Shown one piece after another: positions 1-7,870 of a stretch of DNA of 64,000 nucleotides (positions are counted from its first letter, which is position 1; each line of letters starts with the position of its first letter). The stretch comes from Pseudomonadota bacterium. GTDB taxonomy: Bacteria; Pseudomonadota; Gammaproteobacteria; Burkholderiales; Rhodocyclaceae. Position numbers and translations under genes: made by a program. The DNA lies in NCBI GenBank assembly GCA_018262095.1, contig JAGTRW010000018.1, forward strand, positions 49,898-113,897, read 5' to 3'. The notes under the pieces were generated by a model, which saw only the letters and a list, made by a program, of their open reading frames with translations, did not search any database and was not told the DNA's origin.

Positions 1-1344
1 GGCGAGCGAGGCTTGCAGACGAACCATGAAATTGGGCTCAAGCAAATGCTGCGCCGCGATGTTGACGCTGATCGCCAGATCAAGCCCCGCCTCGCGCCAA
101 CGATCCATTTGCGCCAGCGCTTCGCCGATCACCCAGTAACCCAGATCGATCATCACCACGTGGTCCTCGATCATCGGCAGAAAAGCCCCCGGAGGCAATA
201 CGCCGCGCTCAGGGTGCTGCCAGCGGATCAAGGCCTCGGCGCCGACGACCTGCATCCGTCTAAGGTCAACCTTGGGCTGGTAATCGAGGAAAAATTCGCC
301 ACGCGCCAGCGCCATGCGCAGCTTGTCGATCGTTTCCCGCTTGGCGCGCACCCGCTTGTCGCTCTCTGGATCGAAACGGCGGAACAGCCCTTTGCCGCCT
401 TGCTTGGCCAAAATCATCGCCTGCAAGGCATGGCGCAGCAAGGTGTCTGAATCAGCATCGTCGCGCGGGTAGGCCGTCACCCCGATCGTCGCCGACAAGG
501 TCACGGCAGCGGTGTCCGAAATGAACGGCTCGGCAAGCCGTGCCTGCAAATCGACCAGAAAGCGATTGACCTCGTCGTCGCTGCGGGTTCCCAGCACGAG
601 CAGCGCAAATTCGTCGCTGCCGATCCGCACCAGGGTATCGCCGCCGCGCAGACATCGGCGCAGGCACTCGGCCGTGTTGATCAGCAGGTGGTCGCCAACC
701 GTCCGGCCATAGGTTTCGTCAAGGACAGAAAAATCGTCGATATCGAGGTAGCAGACGACCATCCAGCAACCGGTCAATTGCGCCTGGAGCAGACCCTGTC
801 GCATGCGCTCGTCGAGCAGTGTCCGATTGGGCAAGCCGGTCAAGGCATCGTAGTGCACCGACAATTCGAGTTGCTGGCGATGCTCCTTGGTCGCCAAGCG
901 CAACTGCTCTTGCGCTTTCCGGCGTTCGCTGGTGTCCTGCAAGATCAGGATTTGCGCGCGACAGCCCGGGGTGTCGAAGCGCTGAACGACGCCCTCGGTT
1001 TCGATCCAGGAGCCATCGCCATGCTGAAATCGCAACAGCCCGGTCGCTACCGCCTCGGTGGCACCGCCGGAGAGCTCGCGGGCCAGCGAATAAAGCGCTT
1101 CACGTTGCCCACTCTCGACGGCAAAGCCCAGCGGCTGTTCGAACCAATGTTGCGCCGAATAGCCGAGGCTCCGGCGGCAAGCCGCATTGACTTCCAGAAC
1201 TCGCCAGTTGGCGGGGTCATAGACCATCAGCAGCAACGGGCTTTCTTCAAACAGCACGCGGTTGCGCGACTCGCTCTGCGCCAACGCCCGCTCGAGCTTG
1301 GCGAGCTCAAAGCGGTGCGTCGGGATCTCGCCGAACTCATCCAT
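1..1344 (-). CDS. PAS-GGDEF-EAL signalling protein, N-terminal 448 residues (runs off the left edge)
   Basis: An open frame runs leftward from an ATG at 1344 to the window edge, with GAGAGG seven bases upstream of the ATG. Residues about 25-145 look like a PAS domain (ESPLLLMVYDP, then QDTSERRKAQEQL). A GGDEF domain starts at YDALTGLPNR and an EAL domain begins near residue 369 (EALIRW, then QHPERGVLPPGAF). The GGDEF signature is degenerate (RIGSDEF instead of GGDEF), so cyclase activity is doubtful. The EAL motif is intact as far as it is seen, so cyclic-di-GMP hydrolysis or binding is the likelier role. No membrane segment precedes the PAS domain, so it is probably cytoplasmic. The C-terminal half of EAL is outside the window. 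Confidence 0.88.
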   Translation of the reverse strand, partial: MDEFGEIPTHRFELAKLERALAQSESRNRVLFEESPLLLMVYDPANWRVLEVNAACRRSLGYSAQHWFEQPLGFAVESGQREALYSLARELSGGATEAVATGLLRFQHGDGSWIETEGVVQRFDTPGCRAQILILQDTSERRKAQEQLRLATKEHRQQLELSVHYDALTGLPNRTLLDERMRQGLLQAQLTGCWMVVCYLDIDDFSVLDETYGRTVGDHLLINTAECLRRCLRGGDTLVRIGSDEFALLVLGTRSDDEVNRFLVDLQARLAEPFISDTAAVTLSATIGVTAYPRDDADSDTLLRHALQAMILAKQGGKGLFRRFDPESDKRVRAKRETIDKLRMALARGEFFLDYQPKVDLRRMQVVGAEALIRWQHPERGVLPPGAFLPMIEDHVVMIDLGYWVIGEALAQMDRWREAGLDLAISVNIAAQHLLEPNFMVRLQASLA

Positions 1345-1437
1345 CAAAACCTCTCAATGCTCTTTCATCACCGACCCAACGAAAGCCGTCACCAGGACGA
1401 AGCGACCGACCCCGCCGTCAGCCACCCGGCCCAACGG

Positions 1438-2382
1438 CTAGGCTGCTGAAGCGCTGTTCGCGCGGCGCAGCTCGTAAGCCTGCAGATGCGAGTACGCGAG
1501 GCGCAGCAACGGAACCTCGACGCCCTGGGCCTGGGCACGGCTGACCATGTCGCCGAGGATATGATCGGCCTCGGTCGCGCCGCCGCGTTCGACGTCGCGC
1601 AACATCGACGCCATCAGGCCCGAGCCCGCTTCGGTGAGCTGCTTGCCGTAGGCCGCCAGCGGCGCCGGCCCGACCGGATGGCCGCAGGCCGCAGCGACGC
1701 TCACGCATTCGCCGAGCAGGCCGTTGATGAATTGCTCGCCGGCGACCGTGCGCAGAATGTCGCCGACGCTGGCGCGCAGCGTGCAGGTCGCCGCCGCGAG
1801 CGTCGTCAGGAAGACGAACTTGTCCCACATCGTCTGCTCGATATTGTCGGCGAGAACGAACTCGAATCCCGACTCAGCGAACAATTGCGCCAGCGGTGCT
1901 AGCCACGCTGACGGCGTCGCCGTCAGCGAGCCGGCGGCCAGCCGGTGCATCGCGTTGAGGTGTCTGATTTCGCCCGACGGCGCGAGCATCACCGAGATGA
2001 AGGCGACGCCGCCGAGAACGCGCGCCTCGCCGAAGCGCGCAGCCAGCGTCGCGATGTGCGAAACGCCGTTCAAGAGCGGCAGAATCACGCTCTGCTCGCC
2101 GACCGCCGGCGCGATGGCATCGATCGCCGAAGCCAGATCGTAGGACTTGCACGACAGTACAATGACGTCGAAGTGACCGCCGCCAGCCAACAATTCGTCG
2201 CGAGTCACGACCTGCGGACTGATCTTGATGTCGCCGTGCGGGCTGAAAACCTGCAGCCCCGTTTTACGCAACTGCGCCGCCCGTGCGGGGCGCACCAGAA
2301 AAGTGACATCGCCGCCGGCAGCATGAATCCGACCGCCAAAATAGCCCCCGATGCCGCCCGCCCCCAAGACAAGAATACGCAT
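1438..2382 (-). CDS. panE: 2-dehydropantoate 2-reductase
   Basis: A 314-residue ketopantoate reductase, which makes pantoate with NADPH in the cytoplasm for pantothenate and CoA synthesis. The N-terminal Rossmann motif GAGGIGGYFGG lies at residues 7-17. The family SCKSYD lysine motif is present, and TMWDKFVFLTTLAA carries the second conserved lysine in the C-terminal ApbA domain. I prefer the ATG at 2382, which has GAAAGG upstream, to the in-frame TTG two codons earlier. The family includes paralogues acting on other 2-oxoacids, so panE is likely but not certain. It stands alone here, between the signalling protein and the TRAP binding protein on the same strand. Confidence 0.85.
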   Translation of the reverse strand: MRILVLGAGGIGGYFGGRIHAAGGDVTFLVRPARAAQLRKTGLQVFSPHGDIKISPQVVTRDELLAGGGHFDVIVLSCKSYDLASAIDAIAPAVGEQSVILPLLNGVSHIATLAARFGEARVLGGVAFISVMLAPSGEIRHLNAMHRLAAGSLTATPSAWLAPLAQLFAESGFEFVLADNIEQTMWDKFVFLTTLAAATCTLRASVGDILRTVAGEQFINGLLGECVSVAAACGHPVGPAPLAAYGKQLTEAGSGLMASMLRDVERGGATEADHILGDMVSRAQAQGVEVPLLRLAYSHLQAYELRRANSASAA

Positions 2383-2515
2383 CGCCAACCTTTCAAGAAC
2401 AGTGATAGAAGCGAAACTCTACTCCATTTGCCTTCGCCACGACGCTCAGCTGAGCTTTCCGGAAATCGACCGTCGACCGTCAAGTCATCCCGCGGTGGTC
2501 AGCCGGCCGGCGGTC

Positions 2516-2535
2516 GGCGGCGCTGACGCGCCGCC
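2516..2535 (-). terminator. GC-rich hairpin just after the TRAP binding-protein gene
   Basis: GGCGGCGC-TGAC-GCGCCGCC is a perfect 8-bp stem with a 4-base loop, starting 3 bases after the stop codon of the leftward gene. No T-run follows, so it may be an mRNA-stabilising hairpin rather than an intrinsic terminator. Confidence 0.45.
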
Positions 2536-2538
2536 GCG

Positions 2539-3522
2539 CTATTCGGAACGCAGAATGCTCAAGACCGTCGCCATGTCCTGGGGGTTGGTCACGTATTTCG
2601 AATAGAGCTTGACCGCGTAGGTCTCGATCCCGCCGACACCCATCTGATGCTTTTCGATGATCACCACGCCCTCCTTGCGCGCCTTGGCGAGCGCCTGGCT
2701 TTCCGCTTCGGCCCACAGCTTCTTCATGTACTCGGACGATTCGGCGGCGGCACTTTTGACCGCTTTCTGCTGTTCCGGGGTCAGACTGTCCCAGGTTTTC
2801 TTCGCCATCAGCAGCACTTCAGGAACCGACGAATGCTCGTCGAAGCTGTAGTAGCGCGCGTATTTGTAATGCTCGGCGGCCATGTACGACGGCAGATTGT
2901 TTTCGGCACCGTCGATCTCGCCGCTCTTGAACGCATCGACGACCTTGTCGTAGCCGACGACCACCGGCGTGCCGCCGAGCAAAGAGATCAAGTCCTTATA
3001 TACCGGGGAATTTTGCACCCGGATGCGCTGGCCTTCGAAATCGGATCGGTAGCGGATCGGCTTCTTGGTCGTGTAGAACGAGCGGCTGCCACTGTCGTAG
3101 TAGGCGAGAACGACCGCACCGGTCTTCTCGACTTCGGCGTCGATACGCTTGCCGAGTTCGCCGCCGAGCACATGCCACATGTGCTCGCGCGAACGGAAAA
3201 GGTAGGGCAGGCTCAGGATTTTTGCAGCAGGCACATCATTGACCAGCACGCCGAAGTTGATTCGCGTGATGTCGAGCGAGCCGTTGCGGACATTGTCCCA
3301 ATACTGGTTCTCGTTGCCCAGTTGCGCGCTGTGCTTGAGCTGGATCTTGAGATCACCTTTGGTCAATTCGGCGAGGCGACTGGCCATCAGTTCTTCCGAC
3401 TTGACGATGACGTGCCCCGGGGCGAAGACTTCCGCTACCACCAGATCCCGAGCCGACGCCGCCGACATTCCGGCCAAAACCAGCACGGACACGCCGAGCC
3501 ACTGCTTCCAGACTTGTTTCAT
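2539..3522 (-). CDS. TRAP transporter substrate-binding protein, DctP family
   Basis: A 327-residue periplasmic solute-binding protein with a signal peptide (hydrophobic stretch and cleavage near SAASA-RD). Family features visible are SLPYLFRS, the RVQNSP segment with the arginine that usually pairs with the ligand carboxylate, and DGAENNLPSY. DctP proteins deliver organic acids to a DctQ/DctM membrane pair by Na+-driven transport. No DctQ or DctM gene lies on either side, so this is an orphan binding protein within the window. ATG 3522 is chosen because AGGAGAGG lies 5 bases upstream; a TTG codon immediately precedes it. Confidence 0.88.
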   Translation of the reverse strand: MKQVWKQWLGVSVLVLAGMSAASARDLVVAEVFAPGHVIVKSEELMASRLAELTKGDLKIQLKHSAQLGNENQYWDNVRNGSLDITRINFGVLVNDVPAAKILSLPYLFRSREHMWHVLGGELGKRIDAEVEKTGAVVLAYYDSGSRSFYTTKKPIRYRSDFEGQRIRVQNSPVYKDLISLLGGTPVVVGYDKVVDAFKSGEIDGAENNLPSYMAAEHYKYARYYSFDEHSSVPEVLLMAKKTWDSLTPEQQKAVKSAAAESSEYMKKLWAEAESQALAKARKEGVVIIEKHQMGVGGIETYAVKLYSKYVTNPQDMATVLSILRSE

Positions 3523-3882
3523 CAAGGCCTCTCCTGTTCTTGTCGAAAATGCGCCCCCTGCCGCAGGCGTCGATTATCCGCTCTTCGCGCGGCTTGCGAC
3601 TCAAATATCGGCAAACGCCTGGTCCAGACCCGGGCAGTATATCGAGCGGTCTTAGCCCCCGGCTTTCAAGGGTATACTCGTCGCCTTCGCCACCCGTCTG
3701 CCGATCGAAATGTCCGACCTGTCAGCAGCATCCCCGAGGATGCCCAGGAAATCTCAGAGCAAACGGAGATTTAGGCAGAATCAGCGGCCGCGCAGTGACC
3801 GGAGTGCTGGCGCTTTCGGCGGTCATGTCGTGCGAGCACAATCGGTGCAATAGGCCAAGAGCCTTTTGCCTCGTCCTGCTAG
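3523..3882. other. Gap between TRAP binding protein and R-M island
   Basis: About 360 bases without a convincing gene. A TATACT hexamer at 3672-3677 could be a rightward -10 element. A 47-codon open frame follows at 3710-3853 (MSDLSAASPR start), arginine-rich in its second half and unlike any family I recognise. It may be a chance frame or the start of a gene broken when the R-M island arrived. Composition changes from GC-rich to AT-richer near its right end. Confidence 0.4.
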
Positions 3883-5115
3883 CTAGACGACTTTTCGGCG
3901 ACTCTTTGCTACCGACAGAGCCACCGGCACAGACTTCACCTCTCTTGGCTTCCGCAACTCATTAAAAACTTCCGGCAGCATAACTGTCTGAAGGCTGCGC
4001 TGGCTGAAGACAAAGCGTCCATCAACAACAAACCCTAAGTCCGACCAAGGCACAGAAGTGTTCAGCAGCTCGATGGCTCGGGGGATATTCATCCCTTCGA
4101 TCTTTGGGAAGAGCGCCAGGATGGACCCATCGTAGGCCTCACATACGTGCGTAAAGAATGGTGCCAATCTGCGCGTTCGTCCGTTCACATAGATCCGCGG
4201 GCTACCAGTCGCATCATGGAAAACACGCCCCCACATCCACCAATTGGTTTCATCGAATGTCTTGACCCGGCGCCGGAGAAGCAAACCCTTATGCCGCCTT
4301 AGCGCAGGATGCCTAGCGTTGTAGATCATTCGCCGAGTCTGCCCCGTATCAATGGTCTTCGAGCAGACGAATTCGCGATTACCTTCGGGATGTTCAAACA
4401 CGCGGTCAGCACCAGAGACCGCTCCCACCTTAACGTCAAATAGGCTTGCCAACGGCACGCTCAGCTGCTGCTTGGGAAACGTCAGCTGCCCGTCCATCGC
4501 CACGAACTTGCGCGTCTCCCATACCCCTGACCATTCACGGTACTCAGTATTTCGACTAAAGTTGCCAAGTTCGTATCGAAAGATCGCGCAGTTGGGTACT
4601 GCGCCCTCGAACAACCGGGTGTCCCCCGTCTCAATCCAGTGCGTGATTGTTCCTTGTTCAAACAACCACTGGTTGAGTTTCCGGGCTGCTGTAAGTTTGA
4701 TGAATTCGCGAGGCACGATGAAAATCAGCTCTCCACCCGCCCGTAAATGCCGTACAGCTTTCTCGATGAAAAACAGTGCTAGGTTGGAACGGCCATCAAA
4801 GAGCGTTCCATCAAGCAATCGCTTGGTTTCGGGCCCGATATCTTGGTACTTCACATAAGGAGGGTTGCCGATGACCGTCTTGAACCGCTCGGTTAGGGGG
4901 TATGCGAAGAAGTCCAGATTGAGTGCGTACTCAGGCGCAACGCGCGAGTCCAGCTCAATTGCAACGCAACCGGACAAATGACGCGAAAAAGCGCCGTCAC
5001 CACAGCTAGGCTCCAGCACTCGGCCACGGTACTTCCGCAAGCCCAACATCAGTTCGACGACTTGCGTCGGCGTAAAGACTTGGCCGAGCCCTTCAACATC
5101 TAGTTTGCGCTTCAA
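3883..5115 (-). CDS. DNA adenine-N6 methyltransferase of a type II R-M system
   Basis: A 410-residue class I methyltransferase. The FTPTQVVELML start and EPSCGDGAF (residues 35-43) form the SAM-binding region, and NPPYVKY at 84-90 is the catalytic motif of N6-adenine methylases. The C-terminal half should be the target-recognition domain, ending with DLGFVVDGRFVFSQRSL. It would protect the host genome by modifying the site cut by its partner. Its start overlaps the end of the presumed endonuclease gene by four bases, so the two are co-transcribed. Codon use and composition are more AT-rich than the neighbours, which indicates recent transfer. The recognition site cannot be told from sequence alone. 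Confidence 0.9.
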   Translation of the reverse strand: MKRKLDVEGLGQVFTPTQVVELMLGLRKYRGRVLEPSCGDGAFSRHLSGCVAIELDSRVAPEYALNLDFFAYPLTERFKTVIGNPPYVKYQDIGPETKRLLDGTLFDGRSNLALFFIEKAVRHLRAGGELIFIVPREFIKLTAARKLNQWLFEQGTITHWIETGDTRLFEGAVPNCAIFRYELGNFSRNTEYREWSGVWETRKFVAMDGQLTFPKQQLSVPLASLFDVKVGAVSGADRVFEHPEGNREFVCSKTIDTGQTRRMIYNARHPALRRHKGLLLRRRVKTFDETNWWMWGRVFHDATGSPRIYVNGRTRRLAPFFTHVCEAYDGSILALFPKIEGMNIPRAIELLNTSVPWSDLGFVVDGRFVFSQRSLQTVMLPEVFNELRKPREVKSVPVALSVAKSRRKVV

Positions 5116-5861
5116 TCCGACTCCCCCTCAACAACGGGTCCGTCACCACCCCACTCCATACGCAGCTCAGTACTCAGTTTGGGCACGATATGATTCTTAA
5201 AAGACTGGAGGGCTTTAGCTCTCAGCACGAAAGTCTGACCGACAACGCTCAGCAGGTAGTCGACCGCCTCAGACCGATCCCTGCCAGAACGCTCCATGTT
5301 CTGGCTCCAGCATGCCTGGAACGGTGGGTTGCTTCCATTCGGTGTCACAGCACTCAACTGCAGTAAGCTCGTCCAGAATACCCGTCCAACGCCCGCCACG
5401 CTCTTCTCCACGACTAGGAAGTAGTAGTCACTCGCGCAGTTCTCACGCTCAAGCTTGGTTGCGAGGTTCTCGCAGAACACATCCCAGTTGCGGATTACTG
5501 AGTTACTCGGGCGTACCCCGGTCATGGCGTAGAACAAGCCAGCCTTGGATGCCACATTGTCGTTGCCCAGAAGGTTGGAGACCTTCAGATTGATAGGCAT
5601 CCAAACGCTGCCATCTGGAGATTCAACCAGAAAGTCATACCAAGCCCCATTGGTAGCTACAGAGAATTTCAGGTTTTCCTGAAACCAAGGATGGCCTGCA
5701 GCAAAAGCCCTCAAGGAGTTTCCGATGATCTCCTCATTCTCCGTCGACTCGCGTCGAGCTTGTCCCCTCCCGTACGTAACAAGGGTGATGAAGCCTTGTT
5801 CCAAGCCGCGCCGAAGCTGCGTCGCAAGAGTGTTGAGGATTTCGTCGGCCGTTATAGGCAT
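5112..5861 (-). CDS. Putative type II restriction endonuclease (PD-(D/E)xK-like)
   Basis: A 249-residue protein placed directly upstream of the methyltransferase and overlapping it by four bases, the usual arrangement of an R-M pair. A possible nuclease core is Asp76 in AWYDFLVE, followed after 14 residues by PINLKVS (residues 89-95), an Asp...Asn-x-Lys arrangement close to the D...(D/E)xK motif, but with Asn where an acid is normal. The call rests mainly on the context. I take ATG 5861; an alternative TTG start at 5918 would add 19 residues. Neither has a clear Shine-Dalgarno sequence. Composition is AT-rich like the methylase gene. Confidence 0.7.
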   Translation of the reverse strand: MPITADEILNTLATQLRRGLEQGFITLVTYGRGQARRESTENEEIIGNSLRAFAAGHPWFQENLKFSVATNGAWYDFLVESPDGSVWMPINLKVSNLLGNDNVASKAGLFYAMTGVRPSNSVIRNWDVFCENLATKLERENCASDYYFLVVEKSVAGVGRVFWTSLLQLSAVTPNGSNPPFQACWSQNMERSGRDRSEAVDYLLSVVGQTFVLRAKALQSFKNHIVPKLSTELRMEWGGDGPVVEGESD

Positions 5862-5938
5862 GAAGCGACAGTAAAAGGGGAGACAGCGTATTTTCCGAGC
5901 TTCGCGAGAAACAATCAACGCTTCGATCGCATCTGCAT

Positions 5939-6271
5939 TGAATTGCCTAGGGAATTGAGGAGACTCCAGTCATGAACAAGTCAAACAGGTATTCACCGAA
6001 AGTCAGAGAGTGCGCGGAACGGATGATACAGGAAGCGTGCAAGAACTACTCATCGCAATGGGCGGCGGTCGAATCGATTGCACCCAAGATTGGCTGTGCG
6101 GCGGTCACACTGCATGATAAGGTGAAAAAGCGCGAAATCGATGCAGGCCGATGTGACAGTGGGACGATATCGGATAGAGGAGGAAATCTGCGAGTGCAAG
6201 ATGGAAGGCAAATCAGTGTCTTTGATAAAATGGGCTATGAACTAGTGGACAATTCGCCTGCGGCGAACTGA
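5939..6271 (+). mobile_element. Left end of an IS3-family element (truncated)
   Basis: The stretch from TGAATTGCC at 5939 to GGAGACTCC at 5967 resembles the left terminal inverted repeat found just before orfA in this IS3 group. The orfA start follows directly. The rest of orfA, all of orfB and the right end are absent, so the element is a dead fragment. It lies immediately upstream of the divergent restriction gene. Confidence 0.65.
5972..6271 (+). pseudogene. IS3-type transposase OrfA remnant
   Basis: Residues 1-57 match the start of IS3-group OrfA proteins ([19 protein letters not shown], then [15 protein letters not shown] and TLHDKV), a helix-turn-helix that binds the IS end. After about residue 58 the expected leucine-zipper region is replaced by unrelated sequence ([13 protein letters not shown] onward), as if by a frameshift and deletion. 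No OrfB follows. The open frame still reads to 6271 but cannot encode a working transposase. Confidence 0.75.
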
Positions 6272-6277
6272 GGCGCT

Positions 6278-6310
6278 TGCGGTAGACAACCCTTTGGGTT
6301 ACCTACCGCA
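6278..6310. repeat. Imperfect 15-bp inverted repeat (hairpin)
   Basis: TGCGGTAGACAACCC, TTT, then GGGTTACCTACCGCA form a hairpin with 13 of 15 pairs. It sits at the boundary between the IS remnant and the methyltransferase stub. A hairpin of similar design (CACCCGTTGGGTG core, then ACCCAC) occurs at about 44517-44537. No T-run follows. Confidence 0.6.
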
Positions 6311-6455
6311 CAGGGCCGACCTGGGCTTCATCTGCGACGGGCGCTTCCTCTTTACCCAGCGTTCGCTCGAGCAGACGCCGTTGCCGCGGGCCTTCGAGTC
6401 GTTCCTGCCGCAAGCCGGTGTAACATGGTGGGACAAACTCAAGAAGCTGTTCTGA
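6300..6455 (+). pseudogene. C-terminal stub of a second adenine methyltransferase gene
   Basis: The rightward frame reads DLGFICDGRFLFTQRSLEQ, then LPRAFESFLPQ, and stops at 6453-6455. This matches the C-terminus of the intact methyltransferase to the left (DLGFVVDGRFVFSQRSLQ, then LPEVFNEL), but lies on the opposite strand. Its codons are GC-rich like the host genes, unlike the AT-rich intact copy, so it is a separate, older homologue and not a recent duplicate. Everything before about 6300 is missing. It suggests an ancestral R-M locus here that was disrupted or replaced. Confidence 0.75.
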
Positions 6456-6497
6456 CACTGATCAATCGCGCGTTGGCGCGCGATGGAGAGATACACC

Positions 6498-7793
6498 ATG
6501 GTTCCACATCTGAAAACAGCACTCTGCGGCCCGCTGCTCGCGCTCGAGGCGAAATTCCTCGACTCCGCGCCGACCATCGAGCGCTGGCTGCGTGGCCAAT
6601 GGCAGGAGCACACGCCGCCGTTCTACGGCTCGGTCGACCTGCGCAACTCGGGCTTCAAGCTGGCGCCGGTCGACATGAACCTGTTTCCGGGCGGTTTCAA
6701 CAACCTCGATTCGGCCTTCCTGCCGCTCTGCGTCCAGGCCGCGATGAGCGCGATCGAGAAGATCTGCCCGAACGCCAAGAGCCTGTTGCTGATCCCCGAA
6801 AACCACACGCGCAACCTCTTCTACCTGCAGAACGTCGCGCAGCTCGTCACCATCCTGCGCCTGACCGGACTCGACGTTCGCCTCGGTTCCTTGCTGCCCG
6901 ACATCGTCAAGCCGACGACGGTCGAGCTACCCAACGGCAGCTCGCTGCTGCTCGAACCGCTGGTCAGAAGCAAGTATCGTCTCGGCCTCGCAGGCTTCGA
7001 CCCGTGCGCGATCCTGCTCAACAACGACCTGTCGGCCGGCATCCCGGAGATCCTCACCAATCTCAACGAACAGTTCCTGCTGCCGCCGCTGCACGCCGGC
7101 TGGGCGGTACGCCGCAAGTCCACCCACTTCGCCGCCTACGACGAGGTGGCTGGCGAGTTTGCCAAGCTGCTCGACATCGACCCCTGGCAGATCAACCCTT
7201 ACTTCTCGGTCTGCGACAGCGTCAATTTCCACGAGCGGCAGGGCGAGGACTGCCTGGCCGCCAACGTCGACGCGGTGCTCGGCCTGATGCGCGAGAAGTA
7301 CAAGGAATACGGCATCAGCGAGACGCCGTACGTGGTCGTCAAGGCCGACGCCGGCACCTACGGCATGGGCGTGATGACGGTCAAGGACGCTTCCGAGATC
7401 ACCGGCCTTAACCGCAAGCAGCGCAACAAGATGTCGGTGATCAAGGAAGGCATGAGCGTCTCGCAGGTGATCATCCAGGAGGGGGTGCACACCAACGAGC
7501 GCGTCAGCGACGGCGTCGCCGAGCCGGTCGTCTACATGATCGACCGCTTCGTCGTCGGCGGCTTCTACCGCGTGCACTCGGGCCGCGCCAAGGACGAGAA
7601 CCTCAACGCGCCGGGAATGCACTTCGAGCCGCTGGCGTTCGAGACGAGCTGCTGCCTGCCCGACCAGTGCCAGACCCCCGACGCGCCGCCCAACCGTTTC
7701 TACGCCTACGGCGTCGTCGCGCGCCTGGCGCAGCTCGCCGCGTCGCTGGAGTTGGAACGCACGGCGCCAGTCGAAGAAGCGCTGGCTTCATGA
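6498..7793 (+). CDS. gshA: Glutamate-cysteine ligase, short proteobacterial type
   Basis: A 431-residue glutamate-cysteine ligase of the class seen in Acidithiobacillus and many betaproteobacteria, distinct from the E. coli type. It makes gamma-glutamylcysteine, the first step of glutathione synthesis, in the cytoplasm. Recognisable blocks are GSVDLRNSGFKLAPVD, NLFPGGFNNL, IPENHTRN and VVVKADAGTYGMGVM, the last being an ATP-grasp-like nucleotide loop. I choose ATG 6498 because GGAGAG lies seven bases before it, rather than the ATG at 6483 that overlaps this site. gshB follows 77 bases later with a palindromic repeat between them. Confidence 0.93.
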   Translation: MVPHLKTALCGPLLALEAKFLDSAPTIERWLRGQWQEHTPPFYGSVDLRNSGFKLAPVDMNLFPGGFNNLDSAFLPLCVQAAMSAIEKICPNAKSLLLIPENHTRNLFYLQNVAQLVTILRLTGLDVRLGSLLPDIVKPTTVELPNGSSLLLEPLVRSKYRLGLAGFDPCAILLNNDLSAGIPEILTNLNEQFLLPPLHAGWAVRRKSTHFAAYDEVAGEFAKLLDIDPWQINPYFSVCDSVNFHERQGEDCLAANVDAVLGLMREKYKEYGISETPYVVVKADAGTYGMGVMTVKDASEITGLNRKQRNKMSVIKEGMSVSQVIIQEGVHTNERVSDGVAEPVVYMIDRFVVGGFYRVHSGRAKDENLNAPGMHFEPLAFETSCCLPDQCQTPDAPPNRFYAYGVVARLAQLAASLELERTAPVEEALAS

Positions 7794-7800
7794 AAATATT

Positions 7801-7851
7801 AACCACGGAGAAAAAACCAGTCTTTTGCCTTTCTCCGTGCACTCCCTGGTT
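7801..7851. repeat. Dispersed palindrome copy A (AACCACGG type), between gshA and gshB
   Basis: AACCACGGAGAAA pairs with TTTCTCCGTG and, further out, TGGTT. This is the shortest of four related elements in the window (others at 37443-37519, 44460-44590 and 46572-46656). All begin AACCAC, and all lie between co-oriented genes. Confidence 0.7.
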
Positions 7852-7870
7852 CCATTTTTAAGGTATTTCT

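Noticed and set aside
688..1449. Rightward open frame of about 250 codons at the left end
   Set aside because: It is antisense to the PAS-GGDEF-EAL gene, whose leftward frame has clear domain motifs and a ribosome-binding site.
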